Assembly: GCF_002995495.1 (NCBI RefSeq)
Contig: NZ_PVZV01000007.1
Coordinates: 434,001-498,000, forward strand
Direction: 5' to 3'
DNA length: 64,000 nt
Source of the DNA: Actinocorallia populi
GTDB lineage: Bacteria > Actinomycetota > Actinomycetes > Streptosporangiales > Streptosporangiaceae
In this document: positions 45,529-53,730 of the stretch, one piece after another
Layout of the letters: each line of letters begins with the position of its first letter
How positions within the stretch are numbered: position 1 is the stretch's first letter
Translations under genes and position numbers: made by a program
The notes under the pieces: generated by a model
Database searches by the model: none
What the model was told of the DNA's origin: nothing
What the model saw: only the letters and a program-made list of their open reading frames with translations

Positions 45529-47642
45529 GCTGCTCCCTGAACGACGGGTACACGTTCCATGATGGCAGGGATGACGGCGCTCACCGTCGTCCCGCCTTCG
45601 GCGCCCTGGACGATCGAGCAGCGGCCGCCCAGTTCCTCGGCCCGCTCCCGCATCGCCACCAGCCCCACCCCGACCAGCGCGCCCGGCGGCACGCCCCGCC
45701 CGTCGTCGCTCACCTCCAGGCGCACCAGCCCCTCACCGGCCGCCAACCGCACCGTGCAGCGGGCAGCGCCGGCGTGCCGGACGACGTTGTTGAGCGCCTC
45801 GCTGACGATCCGGAAGACCGCCACCTCCACCGCGGCGGGCAGCTCCGCCAGGTCGCCCTCGGCCGACACCCGGACCGACAGGGCGCCGCCGCCGAACCTG
45901 GCCGCCTGCTGCTCGATCGCGCCCAGCAGCCCGAACTGGTCCAGGGCCGGGGGCCGCAGGTCGTGCACCAGGCGGCGGACGTCGGCCAGCACCGCCGACA
46001 GGTCCTGGGAGACCTCCACCAGCGTCCGGTCGGCCGTCCGCGCGTCGCGGCGGGCCAGGTTGCGCGCCGCCTGGATCTTCAGGTTCGCCGCGGCCAGCGC
46101 CGGGCCCAGCCCGTCGTGCAGGTCGCGGCGCAGCCTGCGGCGCTCCTCGGCGACGCCCGTCACCAGCTGCTCCCGGCTGCGCTGCAGCTCCTCGGTGAGC
46201 GCGGTCGCGCGGGCGGCCGCCGCCGCCTGCCTGACGACGTCGGCCAGCAGCCGCTGGTCCAGGTCGGAACGGCGCGAGCCGGGCCGGGGGACCAGCGCCA
46301 GCCGCCCGATCGGGACCTCCCGGTAGGCGAACGGCAGCAGCACCACGTCCTCGCGCGGCACCCCCTCCTCGACGATCACCGTCGTGCCGTCCGGACGGTC
46401 CAGCTCCACCCGCACGTAGGGCGAGCGGAACACCGACGCCACGCCCCTGGCCGTCTCCTGCAGCAGCTCGTCCGGACCCGGGGACTCCTCCAGCCTGCGG
46501 GCCAGCACCGACACCACGTCATAAGGGTCGGCGCGGCCCTTGAGGACGCGGTCGACCAGCCGCTGCAGCCGCGTCCGCAGCGGCGCGTACAGCACCGCGA
46601 CCACCCCGGCCGCCGCGACCCCCGCCAGCCGGTCCTCCACCAGGGAGTTCGCCGCCACGAACAGCGCCAGGTCGATCGCGACGACGGCCGCCGCCAGCGC
46701 GCCGTACAGCAGGGTCCGGCCGATGAGCAGGTCGATGTCGTACAGCCGGTACCGGGTCACCGCGATGATCACCGCTCCGGCCAGGAGCGCGTTCTCCAGG
46801 ATGAAGACCGCCTCGACCAGCACACCGAGGGCGCCCTCCGCGTAGCCGAACGCCGTCTGCAGCAGCATGAGGCCCAGCATCGACGCGACGGTGGCCAGCC
46901 CCGCGAAGAGCATCCAGCGCAGCTGCGCCCTGAGTTCGGCGCCCGCGCCGCGGAACCGCCCGAAGAAGACGGCGACGGCGCAGACCAGCGAGAGGCTCGC
47001 GCTCGCCGTGAACACCCCCGGGCCCAGCGACACCCACACCTGCCTCAGCCCGTCCGGTTGGGGGAGGTCGAGGGTGAAGCGGGCGAGCTGCGGGGTGAGC
47101 GGCTCGTTCAGCGAGTAGCCCGACCACGGCACCGCCAGGATGTACAGGATCCCGAGGACCATGCAGGCGAGCGCGGCCACCGCGGGGATCCGCCACCGGC
47201 CGGCGGGCGGACGGCCCGTCGGGAAGAGCACCAGCAGGGCCGGGATGACGACGTGGATGACCGGCCCGAACCGCGCGCCCGCGAAGACGAGCGGGCCGGT
47301 GAGCGGCAGCGTCCCGTCGTGGGCCAGCAGCGAGTACGGGGCGTAGACCGCGCCGAAGGCCGCCAGCAGCGAACTCGTCCCGGCGAGCATCAGCAGCCAG
47401 GCCAGCCAGTGCCGGGGCAGCCGGACGGCCAGCAGCGCGCCCGGCAGCACCAGCGCCAGACCCGCGCCCGACGAGCCCCAGTATGTCCATTCGAGGGGGA
47501 AGGGCACCGGACCGTCCGGGGTCGCGGCCGAAAGCCAGACGGAGGCGGCGAGGAGGGCGACGCCGAGCAGCGCCGTCAGCAGCGCCGCACCGCGCAGGAC
47601 GCGGTCCAGGGCTCTGCCCGGGGAGGTGGCGGGGGTCTTCAC
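45525..47642 (-). CDS. NarL-family sensor histidine kinase, multi-pass membrane type
   Basis: A 705-residue kinase. The first 330 residues hold about 9-10 hydrophobic helices. A GAF-like region at about 350-470 and a HisKA_3 dimerisation domain follow, with the phosphorylated His near 508 (LRRDLHDGLGPALAAANLK), then an HATPase_c domain (EALNNVVRHAGAARC N-box, DDGRGVPPG G-box). The signal is not evident, but the large membrane domain suggests envelope or lipid sensing. Start GTG 47642. Nested palindromes lie in the divergent gap upstream. Confidence 0.92.
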   Translation of the reverse strand: MKTPATSPGRALDRVLRGAALLTALLGVALLAASVWLSAATPDGPVPFPLEWTYWGSSGAGLALVLPGALLAVRLPRHWLAWLLMLAGTSSLLAAFGAVYAPYSLLAHDGTLPLTGPLVFAGARFGPVIHVVIPALLVLFPTGRPPAGRWRIPAVAALACMVLGILYILAVPWSGYSLNEPLTPQLARFTLDLPQPDGLRQVWVSLGPGVFTASASLSLVCAVAVFFGRFRGAGAELRAQLRWMLFAGLATVASMLGLMLLQTAFGYAEGALGVLVEAVFILENALLAGAVIIAVTRYRLYDIDLLIGRTLLYGALAAAVVAIDLALFVAANSLVEDRLAGVAAAGVVAVLYAPLRTRLQRLVDRVLKGRADPYDVVSVLARRLEESPGPDELLQETARGVASVFRSPYVRVELDRPDGTTVIVEEGVPREDVVLLPFAYREVPIGRLALVPRPGSRRSDLDQRLLADVVRQAAAAARATALTEELQRSREQLVTGVAEERRRLRRDLHDGLGPALAAANLKIQAARNLARRDARTADRTLVEVSQDLSAVLADVRRLVHDLRPPALDQFGLLGAIEQQAARFGGGALSVRVSAEGDLAELPAAVEVAVFRIVSEALNNVVRHAGAARCTVRLAAGEGLVRLEVSDDGRGVPPGALVGVGLVAMRERAEELGGRCSIVQGAEGGTTVSAVIPAIMERVPVVQGAA

Positions 47643-47700
47643 CCCGCCACCGTGCCATGCCGGAAAGCCCCCGGTCTCGGGATCGGTGTCCTTTTTCGCC

Positions 47701-47739
47701 GGGACACCGTGTCCCCGATGTCCTGCCCCGATCGGGGAC
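47701..47739. promoter_or_regulatory. Nested inverted repeats between kinase and membrane-protein genes
   Basis: Three overlapping palindromes: GGGACAC-C-GTGTCCC (47701-47715), arms GTCCCCGAT/ATCGGGGAC (47711-47719 and 47731-47739), and CCCCGATCGGGG (47726-47737). They lie in the 191-bp divergent region and could be response-regulator sites. Confidence 0.5.
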
Positions 47740-47833
47740 CGCGACGGGCCCGGCGGTACCTGGCCGCCCGGGACGCCGGGCCGCGACGGTGGAGACCGGG
47801 CGGCAGGGCGCCGTCCGGAAGGGAGAGAAGCCC

Positions 47834-48460
47834 ATGTCCATCCGCGTGGAACGCAGCGAGGTCCACCCCTCGGGGCCCGTACCGGGGCGGGGCCCCGCCG
47901 CCTGGCACGTCCGGCTCGCCGGCCTGCTCCTGGTCGCCGGTCCGCTGGTCTGGGCCGCCTCGTTCCTCAAGAAGCCCGCGATGGAGGAGAACGAGGTCTA
48001 CGACTTCGACATGATCACTTCCGTCTTCTTCCTGCTCGCGCTGTTCGGCCTGGCCTCGGTGGTGCTGGCGGCCCGCGCCACCGGGGACCGCAAGGGCAGG
48101 GCCTTCCCGATCGTCCCGATGGTGCTCTTCCCCTTCGGCGCCGCCAGCAGCCTCGGCACGATCCCCTACGACACCTACGAGGAGGCGCCGGCCTGGGTGC
48201 TGGCCACCGACCCGGCCTGGCCCCTGTCGCAGATCGCCATGCTCGCCGCCGCCGTCGCCGTCATCAGGGTCGGCCGCTGGCGGGGTCCGGCGCGCTGGCT
48301 GCCGCTGGCAGGCGCGCTGTGGCTCGTCGTCGGCATGGCCAGCCAGATCGCCTTCGGCGAGAAGGTGATGGCCTACGTCTTCACCGCCTGGATGCTCGCC
48401 ACCTACGTGGCCCTGGGCGTGCTGTTCCTCCTGCGTCCGCAGGCCGCCCGCCCGTCCTGA
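47834..48460 (+). CDS. Membrane protein of unknown function (DUF998-like)
   Basis: A 208-residue protein with about six hydrophobic helices (LAGLLLVAGPLVWAASFL, SVFFLLALFGLASVVLAA, IVPMVLFPFGAASSLG, QIAMLAAAVAVIRVG, LPLAGALWLVVGMAS, FTAWMLATYVALGVLFLL). It has the length and layout of DUF998-type proteins, but the match is loose. ATG 47834 follows GGAAGGGAGAG. Being divergent from the two-component operon, it is a plausible output gene. Confidence 0.65.
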   Translation: MSIRVERSEVHPSGPVPGRGPAAWHVRLAGLLLVAGPLVWAASFLKKPAMEENEVYDFDMITSVFFLLALFGLASVVLAARATGDRKGRAFPIVPMVLFPFGAASSLGTIPYDTYEEAPAWVLATDPAWPLSQIAMLAAAVAVIRVGRWRGPARWLPLAGALWLVVGMASQIAFGEKVMAYVFTAWMLATYVALGVLFLLRPQAARPS

Positions 48461-48487
48461 GGGCCCGCCGCGTCCGGGGGCCCGGGG

Positions 48488-49240
48488 TCAGAGGCGGGAG
48501 GCCTCGCACCAGCGGGTGAGGAGGGCCTGGTCGCCGAAGACCTCCAGGCCTTCGGGGGCGCGGCGGCCGTAGGTCAGCAGCAGGAGGTCCGCGACGGGGG
48601 CGCGGACCGCGGCGTCGCCCTTGCCGTGGCCGCGTTCCCAGCGGTAGCCGTCCGCGGCCAGGTGGATCATCCACTCGCCGTCCGCGTCGGTGGCGTGCAG
48701 GTGGACGGTGCCGGGCCCGGCCGCGCAGGCGGCGGCGACGGCCGGGCCCGAACCGCGGCCGGAGGAGATGTTCTCGAGGAACTCGTCGATCGCGTCGACC
48801 GCGTGGACGGGGTCGATCGCCGGGGACAGCCCGGCCGCCCGCTCGGCGTCGACGCGGTGCACCATCACCTCGTGGAACTGGCGGCGCGACCAGAAGCGCA
48901 TGTGCTGGTCGGGACCCCACGCCCAGACGGGCGCGGCCCCGTCCACCGCGCGCAGCGCCGCGACGAGCGCCCGGCCGCCCTCCTCGATCCAGCCCGGGTA
49001 GTCGCCCCAGTGCGCCGGATACTCCACGGGCACCTCGCGGAAGGGGATCCGCGCGGTCGCGGCGGTCTCCACGAGCCTGGTCGCCCAGCGGTGGACCACC
49101 CCGACGTGCTGCGCCAGGTCCAGCGCCGTCCAGCCGTCGCAGCCCGGAACCGCGGCCCCCGGCTCGGCCGCGCCGATCGCGGCGGCCAGCCGGACGAGTT
49201 CCGGCTCCAGCAGATCGCAGTAAACGCGGTGATCCATCAT
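48488..49240 (-). CDS. Maleylpyruvate isomerase family mycothiol-dependent enzyme
   Basis: A 250-residue DinB-like helical-bundle protein. The N-terminal domain has VPGCDGWTALDLAQHVGVVHRWATRLV and a second metal-ligand region SRRQFHEVMVHRVDAERA; the C-terminal MDMPI_C-like domain has VHLHATDADGEWMIHLAADGYRWERG. The His/Glu/His set for a divalent metal is present. Such enzymes transfer to or isomerise mycothiol adducts. The substrate is unknown; it stands alone. Confidence 0.88.
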   Translation of the reverse strand: MMDHRVYCDLLEPELVRLAAAIGAAEPGAAVPGCDGWTALDLAQHVGVVHRWATRLVETAATARIPFREVPVEYPAHWGDYPGWIEEGGRALVAALRAVDGAAPVWAWGPDQHMRFWSRRQFHEVMVHRVDAERAAGLSPAIDPVHAVDAIDEFLENISSGRGSGPAVAAACAAGPGTVHLHATDADGEWMIHLAADGYRWERGHGKGDAAVRAPVADLLLLTYGRRAPEGLEVFGDQALLTRWCEASRL

Positions 49241-49462
49241 GGCCGCACCCTAACCCGGCTCGCGTCCGATCCGCCGTGCGAGTCCCGGTTTTCTGCTCCC
49301 CGCCGAGGGCGATCCGCCTACAGTGGCGTTCGTCACAACTCCGCCGGCCTCTGCGACGTCAAACGCCCCCGCCGGGGGCCTCGGTGTCCGGAGCGCACCC
49401 CCATACGGCAGGATGTCCCCCTGCAGCGAGTGCTGCCACGGGGGCCGGAAGGGATCTGACCA

Positions 49463-50005
49463 GTGAATCGCAGACTGCTGCGCGTGGGCGTGCGGCTGCA
49501 CCCGGACAAGGGCATGTTCCGGCTGCACGATCTGGGCGCCGACCCGACGAGCGTGCAGGCCCCGCCGCCTCCGGGCACCCAGCTGGTCAGCGTCGGCTAC
49601 GACCAGATGTGGATCGGCAGCCTCCAGGACGACGTGGAGATCACCCTCCTCCTGGAGGAGTGGGACGCCGAACCGCCCTCCTCCCCCGGCCCGTGGGAGC
49701 AGGAGGCCTTCAGCGAGCTCTACCTGCGCGGCGCCGTGGCCGTGTGCACCGCCACCGGCGAACCCGTCCTGCACGGCGTCCGCCTGGCCGGCGGCGTCGG
49801 CCGCTACCACCTGGCCGTCCGCGCCCAGCACCGCGCCGAGATCGCCCGCCTCTACGACGGGCTCCTCGACCGCTTCCGCGACGGCTTCAGCAACGAGTTC
49901 CAGGCGGCCCTGCGCGAACTCCAGGGCGTCGAGCACTACCTCGTCCAGCTCTGGCCCGCCCAGCCGCCCGCTCCCCCGCGCGTCATCTCCGACCTGCCCA
50001 TCTGA
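49463..50005 (+). CDS. Conserved hypothetical protein
   Basis: A 180-residue soluble protein starting at GTG 49463 behind GGAAGGGA. It has a short N-terminal beta-rich part (LLRVGVRLHPDKGMFRLHDLGADP), an acidic middle (LLLEEWDAEPP) and a helical C-terminal half (HRAEIARLYDGLLDRFRDGFSNEFQAALRELQGVEHYLVQLWP). I recognise no family. It is convergent with the repeat-rich AAA-like gene, separated by a strong hairpin. Confidence 0.65.
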   Translation: MNRRLLRVGVRLHPDKGMFRLHDLGADPTSVQAPPPPGTQLVSVGYDQMWIGSLQDDVEITLLLEEWDAEPPSSPGPWEQEAFSELYLRGAVAVCTATGEPVLHGVRLAGGVGRYHLAVRAQHRAEIARLYDGLLDRFRDGFSNEFQAALRELQGVEHYLVQLWPAQPPAPPRVISDLPI

Positions 50006-50060
50006 CGCCCGCGAGGGCCCCTGCGGGTTCCGCGGGCGCCGGCCGGGGTGCTTCCTGCGG

Positions 50061-50080
50061 CCCCGTCCCGCGGGACGGGG
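50061..50080. terminator. Palindromic terminator between convergent genes
   Basis: CCCCGTCCCG followed directly by its complement, a perfect 20-bp palindrome in the 81-bp gap between the two stop codons. Confidence 0.75.
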
Positions 50081-50086
50081 CGCGGT

Positions 50087-53000
50087 TCAGCGGGGGAGTT
50101 CGGCGGCGAGCCCCTCCAGGTCGGCGGCGGTGAGGGTGAAGCCGCGCTCCCCCATGACGGCGACGGTGGCGTCGGCGGTGCCGAGGTGGCGGGTGCAGGC
50201 GCGGTCGAGGTAGGCCTCGACCAGGCGGGCGTTGGCCAGGCGGCCGCGGCCGGGGAGCGAGCCCAGGTCCCGCCGGACGACGGGCCAGGCGTCCTCGGCG
50301 ATGCCCACGAAGCGCTCCTCCGCCAGCAGCCCCAGGAGGGCGGCGCGCTGGTCGGGCAGGGTCAGGTCGGGGAGCCGGACGGTGCGGAAGTCGGTGACCA
50401 GCTCGGGGTGGGCTGCGGAGAAGGCCTCGAAGCTGTCGGGTGCGCAGCCCGCGACCAGCGTGGTGTCGGTGACGCCCTCGGCGCGGACCCGGTAGAGGGC
50501 GCGGGCGTAGGCGTCGCCCTGGCCGTCCTCCAGGACGAGCTGGTCGAGGTCCTCCAGCAGGACGGTGTGGCCGGAGTGCTCGCGCAGCAGGGCGGCGAGG
50601 CCCTCGGGGCCGCGTTCCCTGAGCTGCTCCAGGTGCAGGGTGCGCACCTGGTCGCCGCTGAAACCGACATCGGCCAGGGCACGGGCGACCATGCGGGCCA
50701 GCCGCCGCTGGCCGGTCGAGGGCGCGCCCACCAGCAGGACGGCGGGGGCGGAGGCGCTGGAGACCTCCTGGCCGCGCAGCTGCTGCGCCCACTTCCCGCG
50801 GCGGCGCACCTCGGTGAGCATGCGCTCGGCGTCGTCGGGCCCGCACAGGAACCTGATGCCGTACGCCTCGACGATCCGCGTGCCGTCCCCCTGCGGGAAC
50901 GGCGCACCCGGCCGCCCGGACACCGGGGGCTGCGCGGGAGCGGGAGGCCGCGCGGGAGCGGGGGGCTGCTGCACCGGCATGGGCGGCGGCGTCCGGGTGG
51001 CGAACGTGGGCATGTAGGGGGACGTCTCCCCGGACGGCTCCGGCGGCGCGTACGGAGCCGTGGCGTCCTCCGGATGCGGGGAAGGCGGCGGAGCCGCGGG
51101 CGGCTGCCCGAACGGTCCGGGCTGCTCGGATCCGTACTGCCCGAACCCGTCGGGCTGCTGCCCGTACGGAGCGGGCCCGCCGTACTGGTCCGCGACCGGC
51201 TGCCGGCCGTACTGGTCAGGCCCGGGCTGGCCGAACGGAGGCGGCTGCTGACCGTACTGGTCGGGGGCGGGCTGACCGAACGGAGGCGGCTGCTGACCGT
51301 ACTGGTCGGGGGCGGGCTGACCGAACGGAGGCGGCTGCTGACCGTACTGGTCGGGGGCGGGCTGACCGAACGGAGGCGGCTGCTGACCGTACTGGTCGGG
51401 GGCGGGCTGACCGAACGGAGGCGGCTGCTGACCGTACTGGTCGGGGGCGGGCTGACCGAACGGAGGCGGCTGCTGACCGTACTGGTCGGGGGCGGGCTGA
51501 CCGTACTGGTCGGGGGCGGGCTGGCCGAACGGAGGCGGCTGCTGACCGTACTGGTCGGGGGTGGAGTCCGAGGTTCCGTAGGGGGCGCCCTGGACGGTGC
51601 GGGGGGAGGACACCTCGGGGGCGTGGTCGCCGAACGGGTCGTGCACGGGGGCGGGCTGCTCGAAGCCCGCCGCGGGCTCGGGGGCGGGGGGCGGGGGGAA
51701 CGCAGGGGCGGCGCCCGTCCCTCCGCCCTGGCGGGTGGCGAACGGGTCGTCGTCCGGGGGCGGCGGGGCCGGGGCGGGGACGGGAGGCGGGGCGGGCGCG
51801 GGGGGCGGGGCGGGCGCGGGGGGCGGGGCGGCCTCCGCGGCGGGCTGGGCGGTGCCGCGCTCGTCGGCCAGATGCTTGCGCGCGGCGTTGATGATCTCCC
51901 AGGCGCTGAGCTCGCCGGTGCCCTTGGGGCGGCTGAGCGCGGGGGTGCCGAGCTCGGCGGCGCAGGCGGCGGGGACGACGAACTCCAGGTGCTGGGGCGC
52001 GATCTGGGCCAGCCGGCAGGCCGTCATCGCCAGCGCGTGGCTGGTGGCCAGCAGCGCGCGGACCCTGGCGGGTTCGGTGCTGCTGAGTTTGGGCGGCAGC
52101 CGCACGCCCTGCGGGAACAGCTCGCGCAGCGGGTGCTGGGCCTGGCCGAGCACCTCCTGGACGGTGCGGGCGCTCTCGGGGTCCAGCCAGGGCAGCACCG
52201 CGGGCACCGCCTGCGGGACCGTCTGCAGGTCGGCGGCCATGACGGCGGCCGCGGCGCGGCGCAGATCGGACGGGCTGGGCGGGATGCCCTCGGTGAGCTC
52301 GCCGAACAGCACGGCCAGGTCGTACAGGGCCAGCCGCAGGTACTCGCCGGGCGAGGCCTCCCGGACGATGGGCGCGGCGTACTCGGCGGGGCAGCGGCGC
52401 AACCACTCGCGGGCGACGGTCTGCGCCCCGTAGGGGATGGCCTGCAGGTCGGCCTGCACGTACTGGAGCGTGGTGGCGCAGACGGCGGCCAGCGCGGAGG
52501 CACCCGGCTGGAAGGCCGGCTCGGTGGCGAGCGCGGAGGCGATCTCGCCCATCATCCGGACGAGGAACGCGGCGCCGACCGGGTCGCCGGCGGTGAGCCG
52601 GTCGGTGTAGTACACCGCCAGCCGCATGAGGTCCGGCGCGATCATCCAGCGCAGGTGCTCGGCCTGGACCGTCAGGTAGGGCGCGAACATGGCGACGAGC
52701 GGGTGCTCGCCGAGCACGACGGGCGTGCCGGCGCTGAAGAGCACCGCCCCCCACAGCGCGGCGACCGTGGCGGGCGTGCCGGGCTGGAAGGCCGGGTCCT
52801 GCATGGCGAACTGCTGCGGGTCGACCGCGATCGCGGTGATCAGCGTCTGCTGCACCCGGGCCACCAGGTCGGCGGTGGGGCCCTCGCCCAGCAGCCCGGC
52901 GGTGGCCATGGGGCCCGCGGTGACGTCCGGGCCGGTGGGGATCAGCTGGGGCGGGACCGGCGGGTTGCCGACGCCGGGCGGGGCGGGCGCCGGGACACGG

Positions 53001-53248
53001 CGGGCCGCCGGGTCGGCGGGCGGCGGCGAGGGGTGCCAGTGCGCGTCGAGGCCGCACCGGTACCACCGGCCCCACGCGCCGAAGAGCCACCACTCGCCGG
53101 GGCCGGCCAGCAGCCGGGAGGCGACCTGCTCGGCCCGCTGCGGCGGCGCGGCCGTCTGCCACCACTGCGAGGAGGTCATCGCCCGGACGTCGGCCTCGGC
53201 CTTGGCGAAGGGATCATCGGCGGGGGTTCCGGAGGTCTGCCAGTTCAC
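50087..53248 (-). CDS. Repeat-rich protein with degenerate CbxX/EccA-like AAA domain
   Basis: A 1053-residue protein in three parts. Residues 1-465 form a Trp-rich start (WWQTAAPPQRAEQ, WWLFGAWGRWYRCG) and a long helical, Ala/Leu-rich domain. About 470-800 is a low-complexity Pro/Gln/Gly/Tyr region with an exact 15-residue tandem repeat (PAPDQYGQQPPPFGQ). About 805-1053 resembles a CbxX/CfxQ-type AAA domain: GAPSTGQRR at 841-849 in the Walker A place, LLEDLD near 897-902, a sensor-like LVAGCAPDSFEAF, and the GRGRLANARLVEAYLDRACTRH lid helix. The Walker lysine is Gln847 and no arginine finger is evident, so it may bind but not hydrolyse ATP. No signal peptide. It lies 41 bp downstream of an anti-sigma-type ATPase. 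Confidence 0.8.
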   Translation of the reverse strand: MNWQTSGTPADDPFAKAEADVRAMTSSQWWQTAAPPQRAEQVASRLLAGPGEWWLFGAWGRWYRCGLDAHWHPSPPPADPAARRVPAPAPPGVGNPPVPPQLIPTGPDVTAGPMATAGLLGEGPTADLVARVQQTLITAIAVDPQQFAMQDPAFQPGTPATVAALWGAVLFSAGTPVVLGEHPLVAMFAPYLTVQAEHLRWMIAPDLMRLAVYYTDRLTAGDPVGAAFLVRMMGEIASALATEPAFQPGASALAAVCATTLQYVQADLQAIPYGAQTVAREWLRRCPAEYAAPIVREASPGEYLRLALYDLAVLFGELTEGIPPSPSDLRRAAAAVMAADLQTVPQAVPAVLPWLDPESARTVQEVLGQAQHPLRELFPQGVRLPPKLSSTEPARVRALLATSHALAMTACRLAQIAPQHLEFVVPAACAAELGTPALSRPKGTGELSAWEIINAARKHLADERGTAQPAAEAAPPPAPAPPPAPAPPPVPAPAPPPPDDDPFATRQGGGTGAAPAFPPPPAPEPAAGFEQPAPVHDPFGDHAPEVSSPRTVQGAPYGTSDSTPDQYGQQPPPFGQPAPDQYGQPAPDQYGQQPPPFGQPAPDQYGQQPPPFGQPAPDQYGQQPPPFGQPAPDQYGQQPPPFGQPAPDQYGQQPPPFGQPAPDQYGQQPPPFGQPGPDQYGRQPVADQYGGPAPYGQQPDGFGQYGSEQPGPFGQPPAAPPPSPHPEDATAPYAPPEPSGETSPYMPTFATRTPPPMPVQQPPAPARPPAPAQPPVSGRPGAPFPQGDGTRIVEAYGIRFLCGPDDAERMLTEVRRRGKWAQQLRGQEVSSASAPAVLLVGAPSTGQRRLARMVARALADVGFSGDQVRTLHLEQLRERGPEGLAALLREHSGHTVLLEDLDQLVLEDGQGDAYARALYRVRAEGVTDTTLVAGCAPDSFEAFSAAHPELVTDFRTVRLPDLTLPDQRAALLGLLAEERFVGIAEDAWPVVRRDLGSLPGRGRLANARLVEAYLDRACTRHLGTADATVAVMGERGFTLTAADLEGLAAELPR
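51231..51569 (-). repeat. 45-bp in-frame tandem repeat array
   Basis: Six consecutive 45-bp units (51231-51500) are identical base for base, then a 24-bp partial unit (51501-51524), then a seventh unit diverging at its end (51525-51569). Each codes for 15 residues of the repeat domain, including one QYGQ and one PFGQ. Identity at synonymous sites points to recent slippage or gene conversion. Confidence 0.95.
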
Positions 53249-53289
53249 ACCGAAATCCTAGTCGTCTCCGGTGACTTTCGGCCGGTCGC

Positions 53290-53730
53290 TCACAGGTGGT
53301 CGAGGCCGCTCAGCCAGCGGGTGAACCAGACGGTCTTGCCCGACGCGCCGCCGTTGCAGCCGGAGTCGGCGGCGAGCATCGCGACCAGGAACAGGCCGCG
53401 CCCGTCCTCGGCGTCGAAGGAGCGCTCGGCGGTCGGCGCGGGCGGCGGCTCCAGCGGGCTCTCGTCGGAGATCTCCCCGCGCAGCAGCAGCCCGTCGAGC
53501 AGCAGCCGCAACCGGATGGGGCCCTTGCCGTGCACGACGGCGTTGGCGACGAGCTCGTCCACCATCAGCACGATGTCGTCGACGTCGGAGGGGTCGGCGA
53601 GCCGCCAGGCGGCCAGTTCGGTACGGGTCAGTGCGCGGGCCTGCCCCGGTGCCCGCAGATCGGGGTGAAGGTCCCAGGCCGCGGTGCGGGCGCCGGACCA
53701 GCCGACCAGCCCTAGTCGCGGTGCTTCCAC
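53290..53730 (-). CDS. Anti-sigma-factor-type ATP-binding protein (HATPase_c, RsbW-like)
   Basis: A 146-residue GHKL ATPase without a dimerisation or receiver domain: N-box VDDIVLMVDELVANAVVHGKGPIRLRL, G-box-like AEDGRGLFLVAMLA, then KTVWFTRWL. Stand-alone proteins of this kind act as anti-sigma serine kinases or regulatory switches in actinomycetes. Start GTG 53730 is preceded by GGGAGGAG, a strong site; the longer open frame upstream is not convincing. It lies 41 bp upstream of the repeat-rich AAA-like gene in the same direction and is probably co-transcribed. No sigma factor or SpoIIE phosphatase is nearby. Confidence 0.85.
   Translation of the reverse strand: MEAPRLGLVGWSGARTAAWDLHPDLRAPGQARALTRTELAAWRLADPSDVDDIVLMVDELVANAVVHGKGPIRLRLLLDGLLLRGEISDESPLEPPPAPTAERSFDAEDGRGLFLVAMLAADSGCNGGASGKTVWFTRWLSGLDHL

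Noticed and set aside
51231-51569. CRISPR array
   Set aside because: The 45-bp units are directly adjacent with no spacers and are in frame inside a coding region.
50048-53668. Plus-strand open frame of 1206 codons
   Set aside because: It is the antisense reading of the repeat-rich gene; Arg/Gly/Val composition and a repetitive middle are by-products of GC-rich coding DNA on the other strand.
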